Positions 46,511 to 54,666 of a stretch of DNA of 64,000 nucleotides are shown here, one piece after another. This stretch comes from Bordetella genomosp. 8 (lineage in GTDB: Bacteria > Pseudomonadota > Gammaproteobacteria > Burkholderiales > Burkholderiaceae_B). The stretch spans positions 5,766,001 to 5,830,000 of the forward strand of contig NZ_CP021108.1 of NCBI RefSeq assembly GCF_002119685.1, written 5' to 3'. The translations under genes were made by a program, and so were the position numbers. The notes under the pieces are model-generated. The model was not told the origin of the DNA. It ran no database searches and worked only from the letters and a program-made list of their open reading frames with translations. How positions within the stretch are numbered: the first letter of the stretch is position 1; each line of letters starts with the position of its first letter.

Positions 46511-47689
46511 ATGACCCTCGCGCTTCCCAACGATGAGCCCTTCGACAGTCTTTCCCCGCCCGTGCTGCGGGCCTCGACCGTCGTGTTCAAAACCTTCGAC
46601 GACTTCGTCAAGCGCAAACGGCGGCAACCCGACGGCTACAGCTATGGCATCACGGGCACGCCCACGGCGCGCCTGCTGGAAAGCCGGATCGCGGCGCTGG
46701 AAGGGGGACGGCATTGCGTGATCACGCCGTCGGGCCAGTCGGCGCTGATGACCACGGTGATGGGCTTCGTCCGGGGTGGCGACCATCTGCTGGTGTCGGC
46801 CGCCTGCTATGGCGCGCTGAAGACCTTCAGCGAAAAATGGCTAGCGCACATGGGGGTGCAGGTGGAGCTCTATCGGCCTGATATCGGCGCCGATATCGAC
46901 GCGCTGATCCGCCCCAATACGCGGATGATCTGCATGGAAGCGCCGGGCACCGTCAGCATGGAGATGCCCGACATCCCCGCCGTCGCGGCCACCGCCCGGC
47001 GCCGCGGCGTGCTGACCATGATGGACAACACCTGGGCCAGCCCGCTCGGCTTCCGCCCGCTGGAACACGGCGTGGACTTCAGCATCGAGGCGGCCACCAA
47101 GCTGTTTGGCGGGCATTCGGATCTGCTGATGGGCGCGATCTCCATGAACGACCACGCCCACTACGAGGTGCTGCGCGAGACCCAGAGCATATTGGGGCAG
47201 CAGGTCAGCCCTGACGATTGCTTCCTGGTCCTGCGTGGGCTGGAAACCCTGAAGGTGAGGCTGGACGCGCAAAGCGCCACCACCCTGGATATCGCTCGCT
47301 GGCTGCAGAACCAGCCGCAAGTCGAGCGGTTGCTGTTCCCGGCGCTGGAGGGCGACGCCGGCCATGCCGTGTGGAAGCGCGACTTCCGCGGCAGCGGCTG
47401 CCTGTTCTCCGTCATCCTGAAGCCGGCGCCGGAAGCGGCTTTTCACGGCTTCTTCGATTCCCTGCAACGCTTTTCGATCGGCGCGAGCTGGGGCGGCGTG
47501 CACAGCCTGGCGGCCTACTATCCCGCGCCGCTGCAAGCCCAGCGGGCGTTTCCCGTCACCGACCAGCCCATCGTTCGCCTGGCCATCGGGCTGGAGGACA
47601 AGGACGCGCTGATCGCCGATCTGGCCGCCGCGCTGCAAGGCTATGCGCGGCATCCGTCCAACCGGGCGCCCGCCACAGGCGGAGCCTGA
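46511..47689 (+). CDS. Cys/Met-metabolism PLP enzyme (cystathionine beta-lyase-like)
   Basis: A 392-residue fold-type I PLP enzyme. The Schiff-base Lys is in IEAATKLFGGHSDLLMG; also TPSGQSALMTTVMGFV, MMDNTWASPLGFRPLEHGVD in outline, and SIGASWGGVHSLAAY, a segment typical of MetC-type beta-lyases. It should break the C-S bond of cystathionine or a related amino acid, releasing pyruvate, ammonia and a thiol. An ATG at 46511 is preferred over the GTG frame starting nearer LysR. It is followed by an amino acid ABC permease and ATPase, suggesting the substrate is imported. Confidence 0.88.
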   Translation: MTLALPNDEPFDSLSPPVLRASTVVFKTFDDFVKRKRRQPDGYSYGITGTPTARLLESRIAALEGGRHCVITPSGQSALMTTVMGFVRGGDHLLVSAACYGALKTFSEKWLAHMGVQVELYRPDIGADIDALIRPNTRMICMEAPGTVSMEMPDIPAVAATARRRGVLTMMDNTWASPLGFRPLEHGVDFSIEAATKLFGGHSDLLMGAISMNDHAHYEVLRETQSILGQQVSPDDCFLVLRGLETLKVRLDAQSATTLDIARWLQNQPQVERLLFPALEGDAGHAVWKRDFRGSGCLFSVILKPAPEAAFHGFFDSLQRFSIGASWGGVHSLAAYYPAPLQAQRAFPVTDQPIVRLAIGLEDKDALIADLAAALQGYARHPSNRAPATGGA

Positions 47690-47755
47690 ATCGTCGGCGC
47701 GCCCGGCGCAGAATCAGAAGCACGCCGGCCGACCGGCGGCTGAAGGGGTATATCG

Positions 47756-48406
47756 ATGCTTGATCTTTTTTTGCGCGCCCTGCCCTTGCTGCAGAAAGCG
47801 GTGCTGGTGACCCTGGGGCTGGGATTTTCTTCTTTCATCCTGGGCAGCGCGCTGGGCATGCTGGTCTGCCTGGCCCGCATCTCCGAGATAGCGCCGCTGC
47901 GCTGGTTCGCCTTCGCCTACGTGTCGGTCTTCCGCGGCACGCCCTTGCTGATCCAGATCCTGCTGATCTACTTCGGCTTGCCGAATATCGGCCTGGTCAT
48001 CGAACCGATCCCGGCCGCGCTGCTGGCCCTGACGCTGTTTTCCGCGGCCTACCTGAGCGAAAACTTCCGCTCCGGCATATCGGGTGTGGATCGGGGACAG
48101 TGGGAAGCAGCATGGTCCATGGGCATGGGCTATCGCCGCACCCTGGTCCGCATCATCCTGCCACAGGCCTTGCGCATCGCCATCCCGCCGCTGGGCAGCC
48201 GCCTGATCGCCCTGATGAAGGACACCTCGCTGGCGTCCACCATCACCGTCGTGGAGCTGACCCGCGTGGCCGACCAGCTGGGCGCCAGCACCTTCCGCTA
48301 CATGGACATGTTCCTGATCGTCGGCGCGATCTACTGGATCATCAACCAGATACTGACCCTGGGCCAGACATGGCTCGAAACCACTCTGTCGAGGCGCTAC
48401 CAATGA
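47756..48406 (+). CDS. Amino acid ABC transporter permease
   Basis: A 216-residue inner-membrane permease of the HisM/GlnP polar amino acid family with about five hydrophobic helices. The EAA loop region is QWEAAWSMGMGYRRTLVRIILPQALR in outline, and FRGTPLLIQILLIYFGLP is the standard permease signature. Only one permease gene is present, so it probably works as a homodimer. The stop overlaps the ATPase start by four bases. Confidence 0.93.
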   Translation: MLDLFLRALPLLQKAVLVTLGLGFSSFILGSALGMLVCLARISEIAPLRWFAFAYVSVFRGTPLLIQILLIYFGLPNIGLVIEPIPAALLALTLFSAAYLSENFRSGISGVDRGQWEAAWSMGMGYRRTLVRIILPQALRIAIPPLGSRLIALMKDTSLASTITVVELTRVADQLGASTFRYMDMFLIVGAIYWIINQILTLGQTWLETTLSRRYQ

Positions 48407-49185
48407 CGAATCCCGACCGCGTCGAGCCGCAACGCACGGCGCTGTGCGTGCGCGGCCTGAGCAAGCGCTTTGGCGACAACATCGTCCTGCGCGGCATAGA
48501 CCTGAGCGTAGGACAAGGAGAGGTCGTGGTCATCATGGGCCCCTCCGGCTCGGGCAAGACCACCTTCATCCGCTCCTTGAACTTCCTGGAACTGGCGGAC
48601 GAGGGCTATATCGAGGTGGCCGGAACGGCCGTCGAAAACGCAGGCCCCAGGCTGCGGCGCGATGCCCGCCGCAAGGCGCTGGACATCCGCAGGAAGACGG
48701 CGATGGTCTTTCAATCCTTCAATCTTTTCCCGCACATGACGGCGGCCGGGAACGTGATGGAGGGACTGATATCCGTCAAGGGCGTGGCGCGCGCCACGGC
48801 CAGGGAACAGGCGCTGGCGCTGTTGACGCGCGTGGGCCTGCGTGACAAGGCCGATGCCTATCCCGGCAAGCTGTCGGGCGGCCAGAAGCAGCGGGTCGCC
48901 ATCGCCCGCGCGCTGGCCATGCAGCCGGAAGTGATCTTCTTCGACGAGCCGACCTCGGCGCTGGATCCCGAACTGCGCGACGACGTGCTGCAGGTGATGC
49001 GGGAACTGGCGGCGGAAGGCATGACCATGCTGGTCGTCACCCACGAGACCCGCTTCGCACGCGACGTGGCGGATCGCATCGTGTTCATGGAAGGCGGCCA
49101 TATCGTGGAAGACACGACGCCGCAGCTATTCTTCAGCGAAGCCGCCAGCGAACGCTGCCGGCAGTTCCTGCGCCGCGTGGTCTGA
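48403..49185 (+). CDS. Amino acid ABC transporter ATP-binding protein
   Basis: A 260-residue ATPase of the GlnQ/HisP type. Walker A GPSGSGKTT, Q-loop VFQSFNLFPHM, signature LSGGQKQRVAIARAL, Walker B VIFFDEPTSALDPEL and switch His in VVTHET are all intact. ATG 48403 overlaps the permease stop (ATGA). With the permease it forms the import complex; the periplasmic partners are probably the two binding proteins at 50.3-52.4 kb. Confidence 0.95.
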   Translation: MTNPDRVEPQRTALCVRGLSKRFGDNIVLRGIDLSVGQGEVVVIMGPSGSGKTTFIRSLNFLELADEGYIEVAGTAVENAGPRLRRDARRKALDIRRKTAMVFQSFNLFPHMTAAGNVMEGLISVKGVARATAREQALALLTRVGLRDKADAYPGKLSGGQKQRVAIARALAMQPEVIFFDEPTSALDPELRDDVLQVMRELAAEGMTMLVVTHETRFARDVADRIVFMEGGHIVEDTTPQLFFSEAASERCRQFLRRVV

Positions 49186-49246
49186 CCGCCGGGCGCCAGG
49201 CGCGGCGCGGCCGCCCCATGGCGCCCCATGGCGCGCTTGTACGCGC

Positions 49247-50308
49247 TCAGACCAGCGGGCGACGTTCGCTGGCCATCTGGAAGATGCAGTCGCCGCGCCG
49301 GACCATGGCCAGCGCCCGCTTGCAGACGACTTCGCCATCGCCGGGGAAGTACACCGTCTGCGGCGGCCGCAGCGGCGTGTCCGGAAAATGGATCAAGGCG
49401 GCGGGCTGGCCTTTACGCACCTTGGCGCCCAAGGCCACCAGGGGTTCGCAGATACCGTTATCGTAGGCATACACGTAGTGCGCGCTGCGATCTATCGTCA
49501 TCAGCCGCGCCTGCGCGGGCGGCGCGGCAGGCACCATGTCGCCATGCAGCACGCCCATGTAGCCCAGTAGATGCAGCAGCCCCTGCATGCCCTGCCCGAC
49601 CAGCGCGGGATCGACATTGCCGCCGCCGCCGAGTTCGGTCAGGAAGCAGATGGCCCCTTGCCGCCGCGCGGCAGCCGTCACATTGACGGCGTTGGGCTGG
49701 TACAGGAAGGCCTTGGGCAAGCCGAAGGCCTTCAACAGGCCGATGACGTGCGTTTCTTCTTCGGCATCGCGAGGCTCCAGGCCCATCATGTTGGCGCCGT
49801 CGTATTGCAGCGAAGTGCCGCCCGAGTGCAGGTCCACCATGTATTGCGCGCGCGCCAGCAGCACATGCTCGATGTAGTGCGCGATGACCTGCGAAGGCGT
49901 GCCGGCGGGATCGCCGGGATAAAGCCGGTTCAGGTTGCCGTTGTCGATCGGAGACGTGCGCATGCCGGCCTCGGCCGCCGGCGCATTGGCCATCGGCAGC
50001 AGGATCAGTTGTCCCGTGACGGTTTCCGGCTCGATTTCGCGTATCAGCCGGGAAACGATGATCTGCCCTTCGTATTCGTCGCCATGCGTGCCGGCGCTGA
50101 TGATGACGGTGGGCCCCGTTCCGTTGCGTATGGACGCGATGGGTATGGGCAGCCACCCATAGGCCGATCGATGGACCGAATGGGGCAGGCGCAGGAATCC
50201 CACCTGCTTGCCCGCCGCGTCCAGGTCGATCTCGCATTTGATGGGGTTGGCGACGGGTTGGCGATCCGCCGTCCCCGCCTGTGCCGTTGTGTCTGACTGC
50301 TTCACCAT
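49247..50308 (-). CDS. Succinylglutamate desuccinylase/aspartoacylase-family zinc deacylase
   Basis: A 353-residue M14-type metalloenzyme. Zinc ligands are H75 and E78 in SAGTHGDEYEG and H161 in MVDLHSGG; the acid-base Glu is probably in FLTELGGGG. Relatives remove acyl groups from N-acyl amino acids; it most resembles DoeB-type deacetylases of N-acetyl-diaminobutyrate by eye, though no ectoine genes are nearby. The start overlaps the end of the upstream binding-protein gene by seven bases, so it is cotranscribed with an amino acid importer subunit. Confidence 0.87.
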   Translation of the reverse strand: MVKQSDTTAQAGTADRQPVANPIKCEIDLDAAGKQVGFLRLPHSVHRSAYGWLPIPIASIRNGTGPTVIISAGTHGDEYEGQIIVSRLIREIEPETVTGQLILLPMANAPAAEAGMRTSPIDNGNLNRLYPGDPAGTPSQVIAHYIEHVLLARAQYMVDLHSGGTSLQYDGANMMGLEPRDAEEETHVIGLLKAFGLPKAFLYQPNAVNVTAAARRQGAICFLTELGGGGNVDPALVGQGMQGLLHLLGYMGVLHGDMVPAAPPAQARLMTIDRSAHYVYAYDNGICEPLVALGAKVRKGQPAALIHFPDTPLRPPQTVYFPGDGEVVCKRALAMVRRGDCIFQMASERRPLV

Positions 50309-51210
50309 GCTTTCGTTGCCTTGTTCATGTTGCCTACCATGTCGTAGTCGGTGCCGACGTATTCGTGGCCAAACCGTTCCAGCGTTCCATCGGCGCGCAT
50401 GTCCGTCAACGCCTTGTCCATGGCCTCGCGCAGCGCTGCCGCGCCCTTGGGAACGATGGCGGCGCCCAGCGAATACACCAGGGGCTCGCCGACCGGCTTG
50501 ACGGGCAGCTTGTTGACGGTGCGCACGCTATTGCCGTGCACGTACGAGTCGATGACGGAATCCAGGCGTCCGCTGACCAGGTCGTTGTAGAGGAAGCCGC
50601 CGCCTTCATAGGTGCGTATTTCCGAATCCGGCAGATTGCGCCGCGCCCATAGTTCGTTGGACGTACCCGCGCTGACGCCGACGCTGTGGCCTTTCAGGGT
50701 GGCGGCGTCGCGGATGTCCTGGTTCTTTTCGTTGACCCAGATGCGGAAATCCTGCACCGCATAAGGCACGGTGAAATCAACGACCTTTTCACGGTCGGGC
50801 GTTTTGGCCAGGCTGTTCACGACCACGTCGTACTTGCCGGTGTTGATGCCTTCGATGAAATTCTTGAACTTGTCCGCGACGAATTCGACCTTGGGGATCC
50901 CGATGCGGCGGAACATCTCGCGCGCGACGGCAACATCGTAGCCGGCCGGGGCGTTGTCCTGTCCCAGGAAGCTCCATGGCGGGCTGGTCTGCGTATTGGC
51001 GACGCGCACGACGCCACGCTGGCGCAGGTCATTCAGCGAGTTGTCCGCCGCCTGCGCGGGCAGCGCCATCAGCAGCGCCGGGGCTGCCATCAATGCCGTG
51101 ATGAAAGCACGGCGCCTCGCGGCCGTCCGTGTGGATGGTCCAAGGACCAGGTTGGTGTGCCCGGACTTGCGTCCGGCTGCCGGCGTGCGGGCAGATGTAT
51201 GGTCGTTCAT
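50302..51210 (-). CDS. Amino acid ABC transporter substrate-binding protein, copy A
   Basis: A 302-residue periplasmic SBP_bac_3 protein. A long n-region with RRRAFITALMAAPALLMALPAQA suggests a Tat-type or long Sec signal. The mature core has RVANTQTSPPWSFLG, AGYDVAVAREM, IPKVEFVADKFKNFIEGI and KYDVVVNSLAKTPDRE. By eye roughly half its residues match the divergent copy B. It is cotranscribed with the zinc deacylase downstream. Confidence 0.9.
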   Translation of the reverse strand: MNDHTSARTPAAGRKSGHTNLVLGPSTRTAARRRAFITALMAAPALLMALPAQAADNSLNDLRQRGVVRVANTQTSPPWSFLGQDNAPAGYDVAVAREMFRRIGIPKVEFVADKFKNFIEGINTGKYDVVVNSLAKTPDREKVVDFTVPYAVQDFRIWVNEKNQDIRDAATLKGHSVGVSAGTSNELWARRNLPDSEIRTYEGGGFLYNDLVSGRLDSVIDSYVHGNSVRTVNKLPVKPVGEPLVYSLGAAIVPKGAAALREAMDKALTDMRADGTLERFGHEYVGTDYDMVGNMNKATKAW

Positions 51211-51546
51211 GAGCTGGCGCTCCCCTTGTAGCGATCGATCGTCCGGCGCGCGGCGCGGGCTTGCCGTCCACGGCCATGCGAACCGGCATGCCGGCGTAGC
51301 TGCCGGTGCCTGGCGGCATTCTTGAATGGGCGGGGGCCAGCGGCAAGCGAGCGGGGCGCTTGGCTAATAAGCGGCACTTATAGGTGCAGGCGCGCAAGGC
51401 AGCCTGGCCCCACGTAGCGCGGCTACCCGATAACCTGTGCTTCTGAACATAGTGCCGCCGGGCGTTGACCCCGCCGGGCCCGATGCCCGAGACTGCCCCG
51501 CAGCCCGCCGACCAGGCGATGGCGCCATGACATCACGGGGGAATGC
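51211..51546. other. Divergent regulatory region between paralogous binding-protein genes
   Basis: 336 bases without a gene, flanked by two starts facing away from each other. It holds the second LysR box (51367-51381), 157 bases before copy A and 166 before copy B, near the midpoint. No RNA gene or other strong structure was seen. Confidence 0.6.
51367..51381. promoter_or_regulatory. LysR box copy 2 (ATAAG-N5-CTTAT)
   Basis: ATAAGCGGCACTTAT shares both five-base arms and the spacing with the box beside the LysR gene (T51368, A51380, 11 bases between). Its mid-position between two divergent binding-protein genes suggests it serves both. Confidence 0.75.
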
Positions 51547-52416
51547 ATGAACATCCGCACCAAGACCTTTGCCCGCGTCCGCGCGGCCATCGCGGCCATC
51601 GTGCCCGCCTGCGCCCTGCTGGCCGTCCAACCGGCATGGAGCGCCGGCGACCGCCTGCTGGCGCGCATCCAGGCGGCGGGGGTCATCCGCATCGCCAATA
51701 CCCAGAGCTCGCCGCCCTGGACCTTCCTGAACGACGCCAACCAGCCGGCCGGCTACGACATCGATATGGCGTACGAAGTCGCCAGGCGCATGGGCATTCC
51801 CAAGGTCGAATTCGTCGCGGACGCCTTCAAGAACTTCGTCGAGGGCTTGAAGGCGGACAAGTACGACTTGGTCATGAACGACCTGACGCCCACCGCCGAA
51901 CGGGCGAAGCAGGTGGACTTTTCCTCGCCCTACGGCGTGGAAGACTTCCGCATATTCGTGCGCCAGGACAATACCGACATCCGCTCGCAGGACGACCTGG
52001 CGGGCAAGCGCATCGGCGTCACCACCGGCTCTTCCAACGAATCGTGGTCGCGGGCACACCTGACCCGATCGGAGATCAAGACCTATGACAACGGCGGCCT
52101 GGTGTTCGCCGACCTGGGCAACCGCCGCATCGACGCGGTCATCATTTCGCATTTCGGCGGTCTGAAGTATGCGAACGTCAATCACCTTCCCATCAAGGAA
52201 GTCGGCGAGCCGCTGACCTATCAGCTGTCGGCGGCGGCCATGGCCAAGGACGAACCGGCCCTGCGCGCGAGCGTCGACCAGGCCATCGCCGCCATGATGG
52301 CGGACGGCACCATCGAACGCATCGGCAGGAAATGGGTGGGCGAGCAATACGATATGGTCGGGACCATACGCCGCGCCGAGCAGGAGGCGGCGGCCAACGC
52401 GCAGGCCGGTAAATAG
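51547..52416 (+). CDS. Amino acid ABC transporter substrate-binding protein, copy B
   Basis: A 289-residue SBP_bac_3 protein with signal peptide ending LLAVQPAWSA-GDR. The core repeats the copy A pattern: RIANTQSSPPWTFLND, AGYDIDMAYEVARRMGIPKV, KNFVEGLKADKYDLVMND, GVTTGSSNESWSRAHL, ADGTIERIG, and the same C-terminal YDMVG. It is transcribed away from copy A, with a shared LysR box between. The two probably give the transporter two ligand specificities or affinities. Confidence 0.9.
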   Translation: MNIRTKTFARVRAAIAAIVPACALLAVQPAWSAGDRLLARIQAAGVIRIANTQSSPPWTFLNDANQPAGYDIDMAYEVARRMGIPKVEFVADAFKNFVEGLKADKYDLVMNDLTPTAERAKQVDFSSPYGVEDFRIFVRQDNTDIRSQDDLAGKRIGVTTGSSNESWSRAHLTRSEIKTYDNGGLVFADLGNRRIDAVIISHFGGLKYANVNHLPIKEVGEPLTYQLSAAAMAKDEPALRASVDQAIAAMMADGTIERIGRKWVGEQYDMVGTIRRAEQEAAANAQAGK

Positions 52417-52504
52417 CAACAAATAGCCGGTCGAGCGGCGACGGGCGTCCGGTATCGATTGCGGCGGCACGCGCTGTAATTCATGCCACGCCCCGTCCCG
52501 GGCG

Positions 52505-53557
52505 CTACGCCGCCGTGCCGGCGTCCGTCCTGAACGACATGGGCGACACGCCCAGGCGGCGTTCGAAGGCGCGTGCCATTTGTTGCCGCCCGGAAAAGCC
52601 GCAGCGCAGCGCGATCTTGTCCAGCGACTGGTTCGTGCCGGACAGCAGTTCCCGCGCCAGGTCCACCTGGGCGGCCCTGATGTATTGGTTGGGCGACAGG
52701 TCGAACACGTCCTTGAACGTACGCGCCAGCTGACGCGTACCCAGGCAGACATGTTCGGCCACTTCATCCACCGTCACGCCTTGCTCCAGCCGCGCCAGGA
52801 TGAAGTCGGTGGCCCGCCGCAGGCGGTCGGTGGTACCGCCGTAGGCGGCGAGCGCCGTGCTTTGCTGCCCTTGTCCCGGCGCTCGCACGCGGAACACCAC
52901 CAGATCGCGCGCGATCGCCAGGGCCAGCTCCCTGCCGAAATCCTCGTCGACCAGGCTCAGGGCAAGATCGATGCCGGCGGAAGCGCCGGCCGACGTGAAC
53001 ATCTTGCCCTGGCGCGTGAACAGCGTGTCTTCATGCACGCGCACCGCCGGATAAAGATGGGCGAAGCGTTGGATATATCCCCAATGCGTCGTCGCCGGCC
53101 CGCCATCCAGCAGGCCCGACTCGGCCAGCACGAACGCGCCCGTGCAGACCGAGCCCACGCGCCGCACGCGGGGCGCCACCGCCAGGAGCCAGTTCCTGAG
53201 CTGCAGGTCGTGCTTCGCATTCATCACGCCGGGTCCGCCGGCGACGATCAGCGTGTCGAAGGCGCAGATGTCGGGCGGCGGCAGCGCGGCGCTCTGCAGG
53301 CGCAGGCCGGAGGACGTGGCGATCTCGCCGCCGAATGAGGAAATCGCCGTGACGCGGTAACGATCCGGTTCGTCGGCGCGGCGCTGGTGATGATTGGCCC
53401 GGCTGAACACGTCGGCGGGCCCGGTCGCGTCGAGCAGCAGGACGTCGTTGAAAACGACGATCCCGACTTCCCGAGTGCCCACGGCGGGCAGGCGCGCCAC
53501 GACCGCGTCAGTCCGCGGCGAAACCGATTTCCTGGACAACCTGCTTCCACTGGGCAT
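52505..53557 (-). CDS. GlxA-type AraC-family regulator with DJ-1/PfpI domain
   Basis: A 350-residue regulator: N-terminal DJ-1/PfpI-like sensor domain (VGIVVFNDVLLLDATGPADVF, SVCTGAFVLAESGLLDGG) and C-terminal AraC helix-turn-helix pair (VDEVAEHVCLGTRQLARTFKDV, LDKIALRCGFSGRQQMARAFER in outline). GAGGG lies five bases before ATG 53557, which overlaps the upstream Bug gene by 50 bases; GTG 53500 is a non-overlapping alternative. Together with the Bug and DJ-1 genes it forms a three-gene group around an unusual GGACAT operator. Confidence 0.87.
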   Translation of the reverse strand: MPSGSRLSRKSVSPRTDAVVARLPAVGTREVGIVVFNDVLLLDATGPADVFSRANHHQRRADEPDRYRVTAISSFGGEIATSSGLRLQSAALPPPDICAFDTLIVAGGPGVMNAKHDLQLRNWLLAVAPRVRRVGSVCTGAFVLAESGLLDGGPATTHWGYIQRFAHLYPAVRVHEDTLFTRQGKMFTSAGASAGIDLALSLVDEDFGRELALAIARDLVVFRVRAPGQGQQSTALAAYGGTTDRLRRATDFILARLEQGVTVDEVAEHVCLGTRQLARTFKDVFDLSPNQYIRAAQVDLARELLSGTNQSLDKIALRCGFSGRQQMARAFERRLGVSPMSFRTDAGTAA

Positions 53558-54482
53558 ATTCCCTCTTCATGGTGTCGGCCAGGGTGGCGGCGTCCCCATC
53601 GCCGATTTCCAGCCCGGCGGCCAGCAGCGGCGCGCGGACTTTTTCATCCTTCACCAGGGCCTGCACGATGCTCCGGTAGCGTTCCACGGTGGCGGCGCCG
53701 ACGTTGCGCGCCAGGAAATAGGAAAACCACTCCTGGCTGACCAGTTCCTTGTAGCCTTCTTCCGGAAACGTCGGCACGTCCTGCAGCTGGGAGGCGCGCG
53801 ACGTTCCCGTCACGGCCAGTATCTTCAGCTTGCCCGCGCGATGATGGTCCAGGATATCACTGGGCGCCAGGAAGGCGAACGGGATCTGCCCCGACAGCAC
53901 GTCGGCCAACGCCGGCGCCGAGCCGCGATAGGCGACGTGCGTGAATTTGCAGTCCATGGCGCGCTGGAGCAGCACTCCCGAGAAATGGAAGACGCTGCCG
54001 GAAGCCGGCGAACCGTAGAAGCCGAACTCGGGGTTCTGGCGGATCAGGGCGACGGCTTCCTTCAAGGTTTTGGCGGGCACCGTGGGCGCGCAGGCGAAGG
54101 CGATCGGCGCGGTGGCGACGGTGCCGACGGGAACGAAATCCTTGAATGGGTCGTAGGGCAGGTTCCGGTAGGTGTGGGGATAGATCACCATCGACGAGCC
54201 TATGGTCTGCAGCAGGACGCTGCCGTCGGTCGGTCCGGTTTTCGCGTAGCCCACGGCAACCTGTCCGCCCGCGCCGGAACGGTTCTCCACCACCACGTTG
54301 GCTTGCAACGCGGCCGCCAGGACCGGCGCCACCACTCTGGCTATCCTGTCGCCCGTCGCGCCGGGCGGGAATCCCACCAGCAAACGGATCACGCCCGGAT
54401 GGGCGTCGGATGCCATCGAAAGCGCCGGGCGTATCAACGCCAGGCCGCCCAGCATGTGCAGGGCTTTGCGTCTGCGATTCAT
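53508..54482 (-). CDS. Bug-family (TctC) binding protein
   Basis: A 324-residue periplasmic binding protein. The signal peptide is short and Arg-rich (MNRRRKALHMLGGLALI). IRLLVGFPPGATGDRIARVV and VENRSGAGGQVAVGYAK are the ligand-loop segments. HVAYRGSAPALADVLSGQI and VPTFPEEGYKEL also match the family. It is transcribed toward the GlxA-type regulator and divergent from the DJ-1 gene; the GGACAT array lies 75-150 bases upstream. Confidence 0.88.
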   Translation of the reverse strand: MNRRRKALHMLGGLALIRPALSMASDAHPGVIRLLVGFPPGATGDRIARVVAPVLAAALQANVVVENRSGAGGQVAVGYAKTGPTDGSVLLQTIGSSMVIYPHTYRNLPYDPFKDFVPVGTVATAPIAFACAPTVPAKTLKEAVALIRQNPEFGFYGSPASGSVFHFSGVLLQRAMDCKFTHVAYRGSAPALADVLSGQIPFAFLAPSDILDHHRAGKLKILAVTGTSRASQLQDVPTFPEEGYKELVSQEWFSYFLARNVGAATVERYRSIVQALVKDEKVRAPLLAAGLEIGDGDAATLADTMKREYAQWKQVVQEIGFAAD

Positions 54483-54556
54483 GATCGACCTTTATATAGA
54501 CCGCCGACGGGCGGTTCCCCTAGCCGCGAGTTTCGCCGTCCGGGGCCATGGCGACT

Positions 54557-54583
54557 GGACATATGCATGCCATTTCAGGACAT
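54557..54583 (-). promoter_or_regulatory. GGACAT direct-repeat site, left arm
   Basis: GGACAT at 54557 and again at 54578, exactly 21 bases apart, with TGCCATTT between. This forms one arm of a large inverted repeat with 54606-54632, matching in 24 of 27 positions. Spacing of 21 bases fits AraC-family subunits binding direct repeats on one face of the helix. The GlxA-type regulator next door is the likely binder. Confidence 0.7.
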
Positions 54584-54605
54584 TCCCGGTGCGCGTATCG
54601 CGGCG

Positions 54606-54632
54606 ATGTCCTCAAATGGCACGCAAATGTCC
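54606..54632 (+). promoter_or_regulatory. GGACAT direct-repeat site, right arm
   Basis: ATGTCC at 54606 and at 54627, the inverted counterparts of GGACAT, again exactly 21 bases apart. The two arms are separated by 22 bases and face opposite directions toward the Bug gene and the DJ-1 gene. The arm ends 34 bases before the DJ-1 start codon. Confidence 0.7.
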
Positions 54633-54666
54633 GGCGCGGTTGGCGCCGTGCTGGCAGGGTGACATC

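Noticed and set aside
49247..50308. Ectoine degradation locus (DoeB-like deacylase)
   Set aside because: No DoeA hydrolase, transaminase or ectoine transporter genes are nearby, so the resemblance is treated as family-level only.
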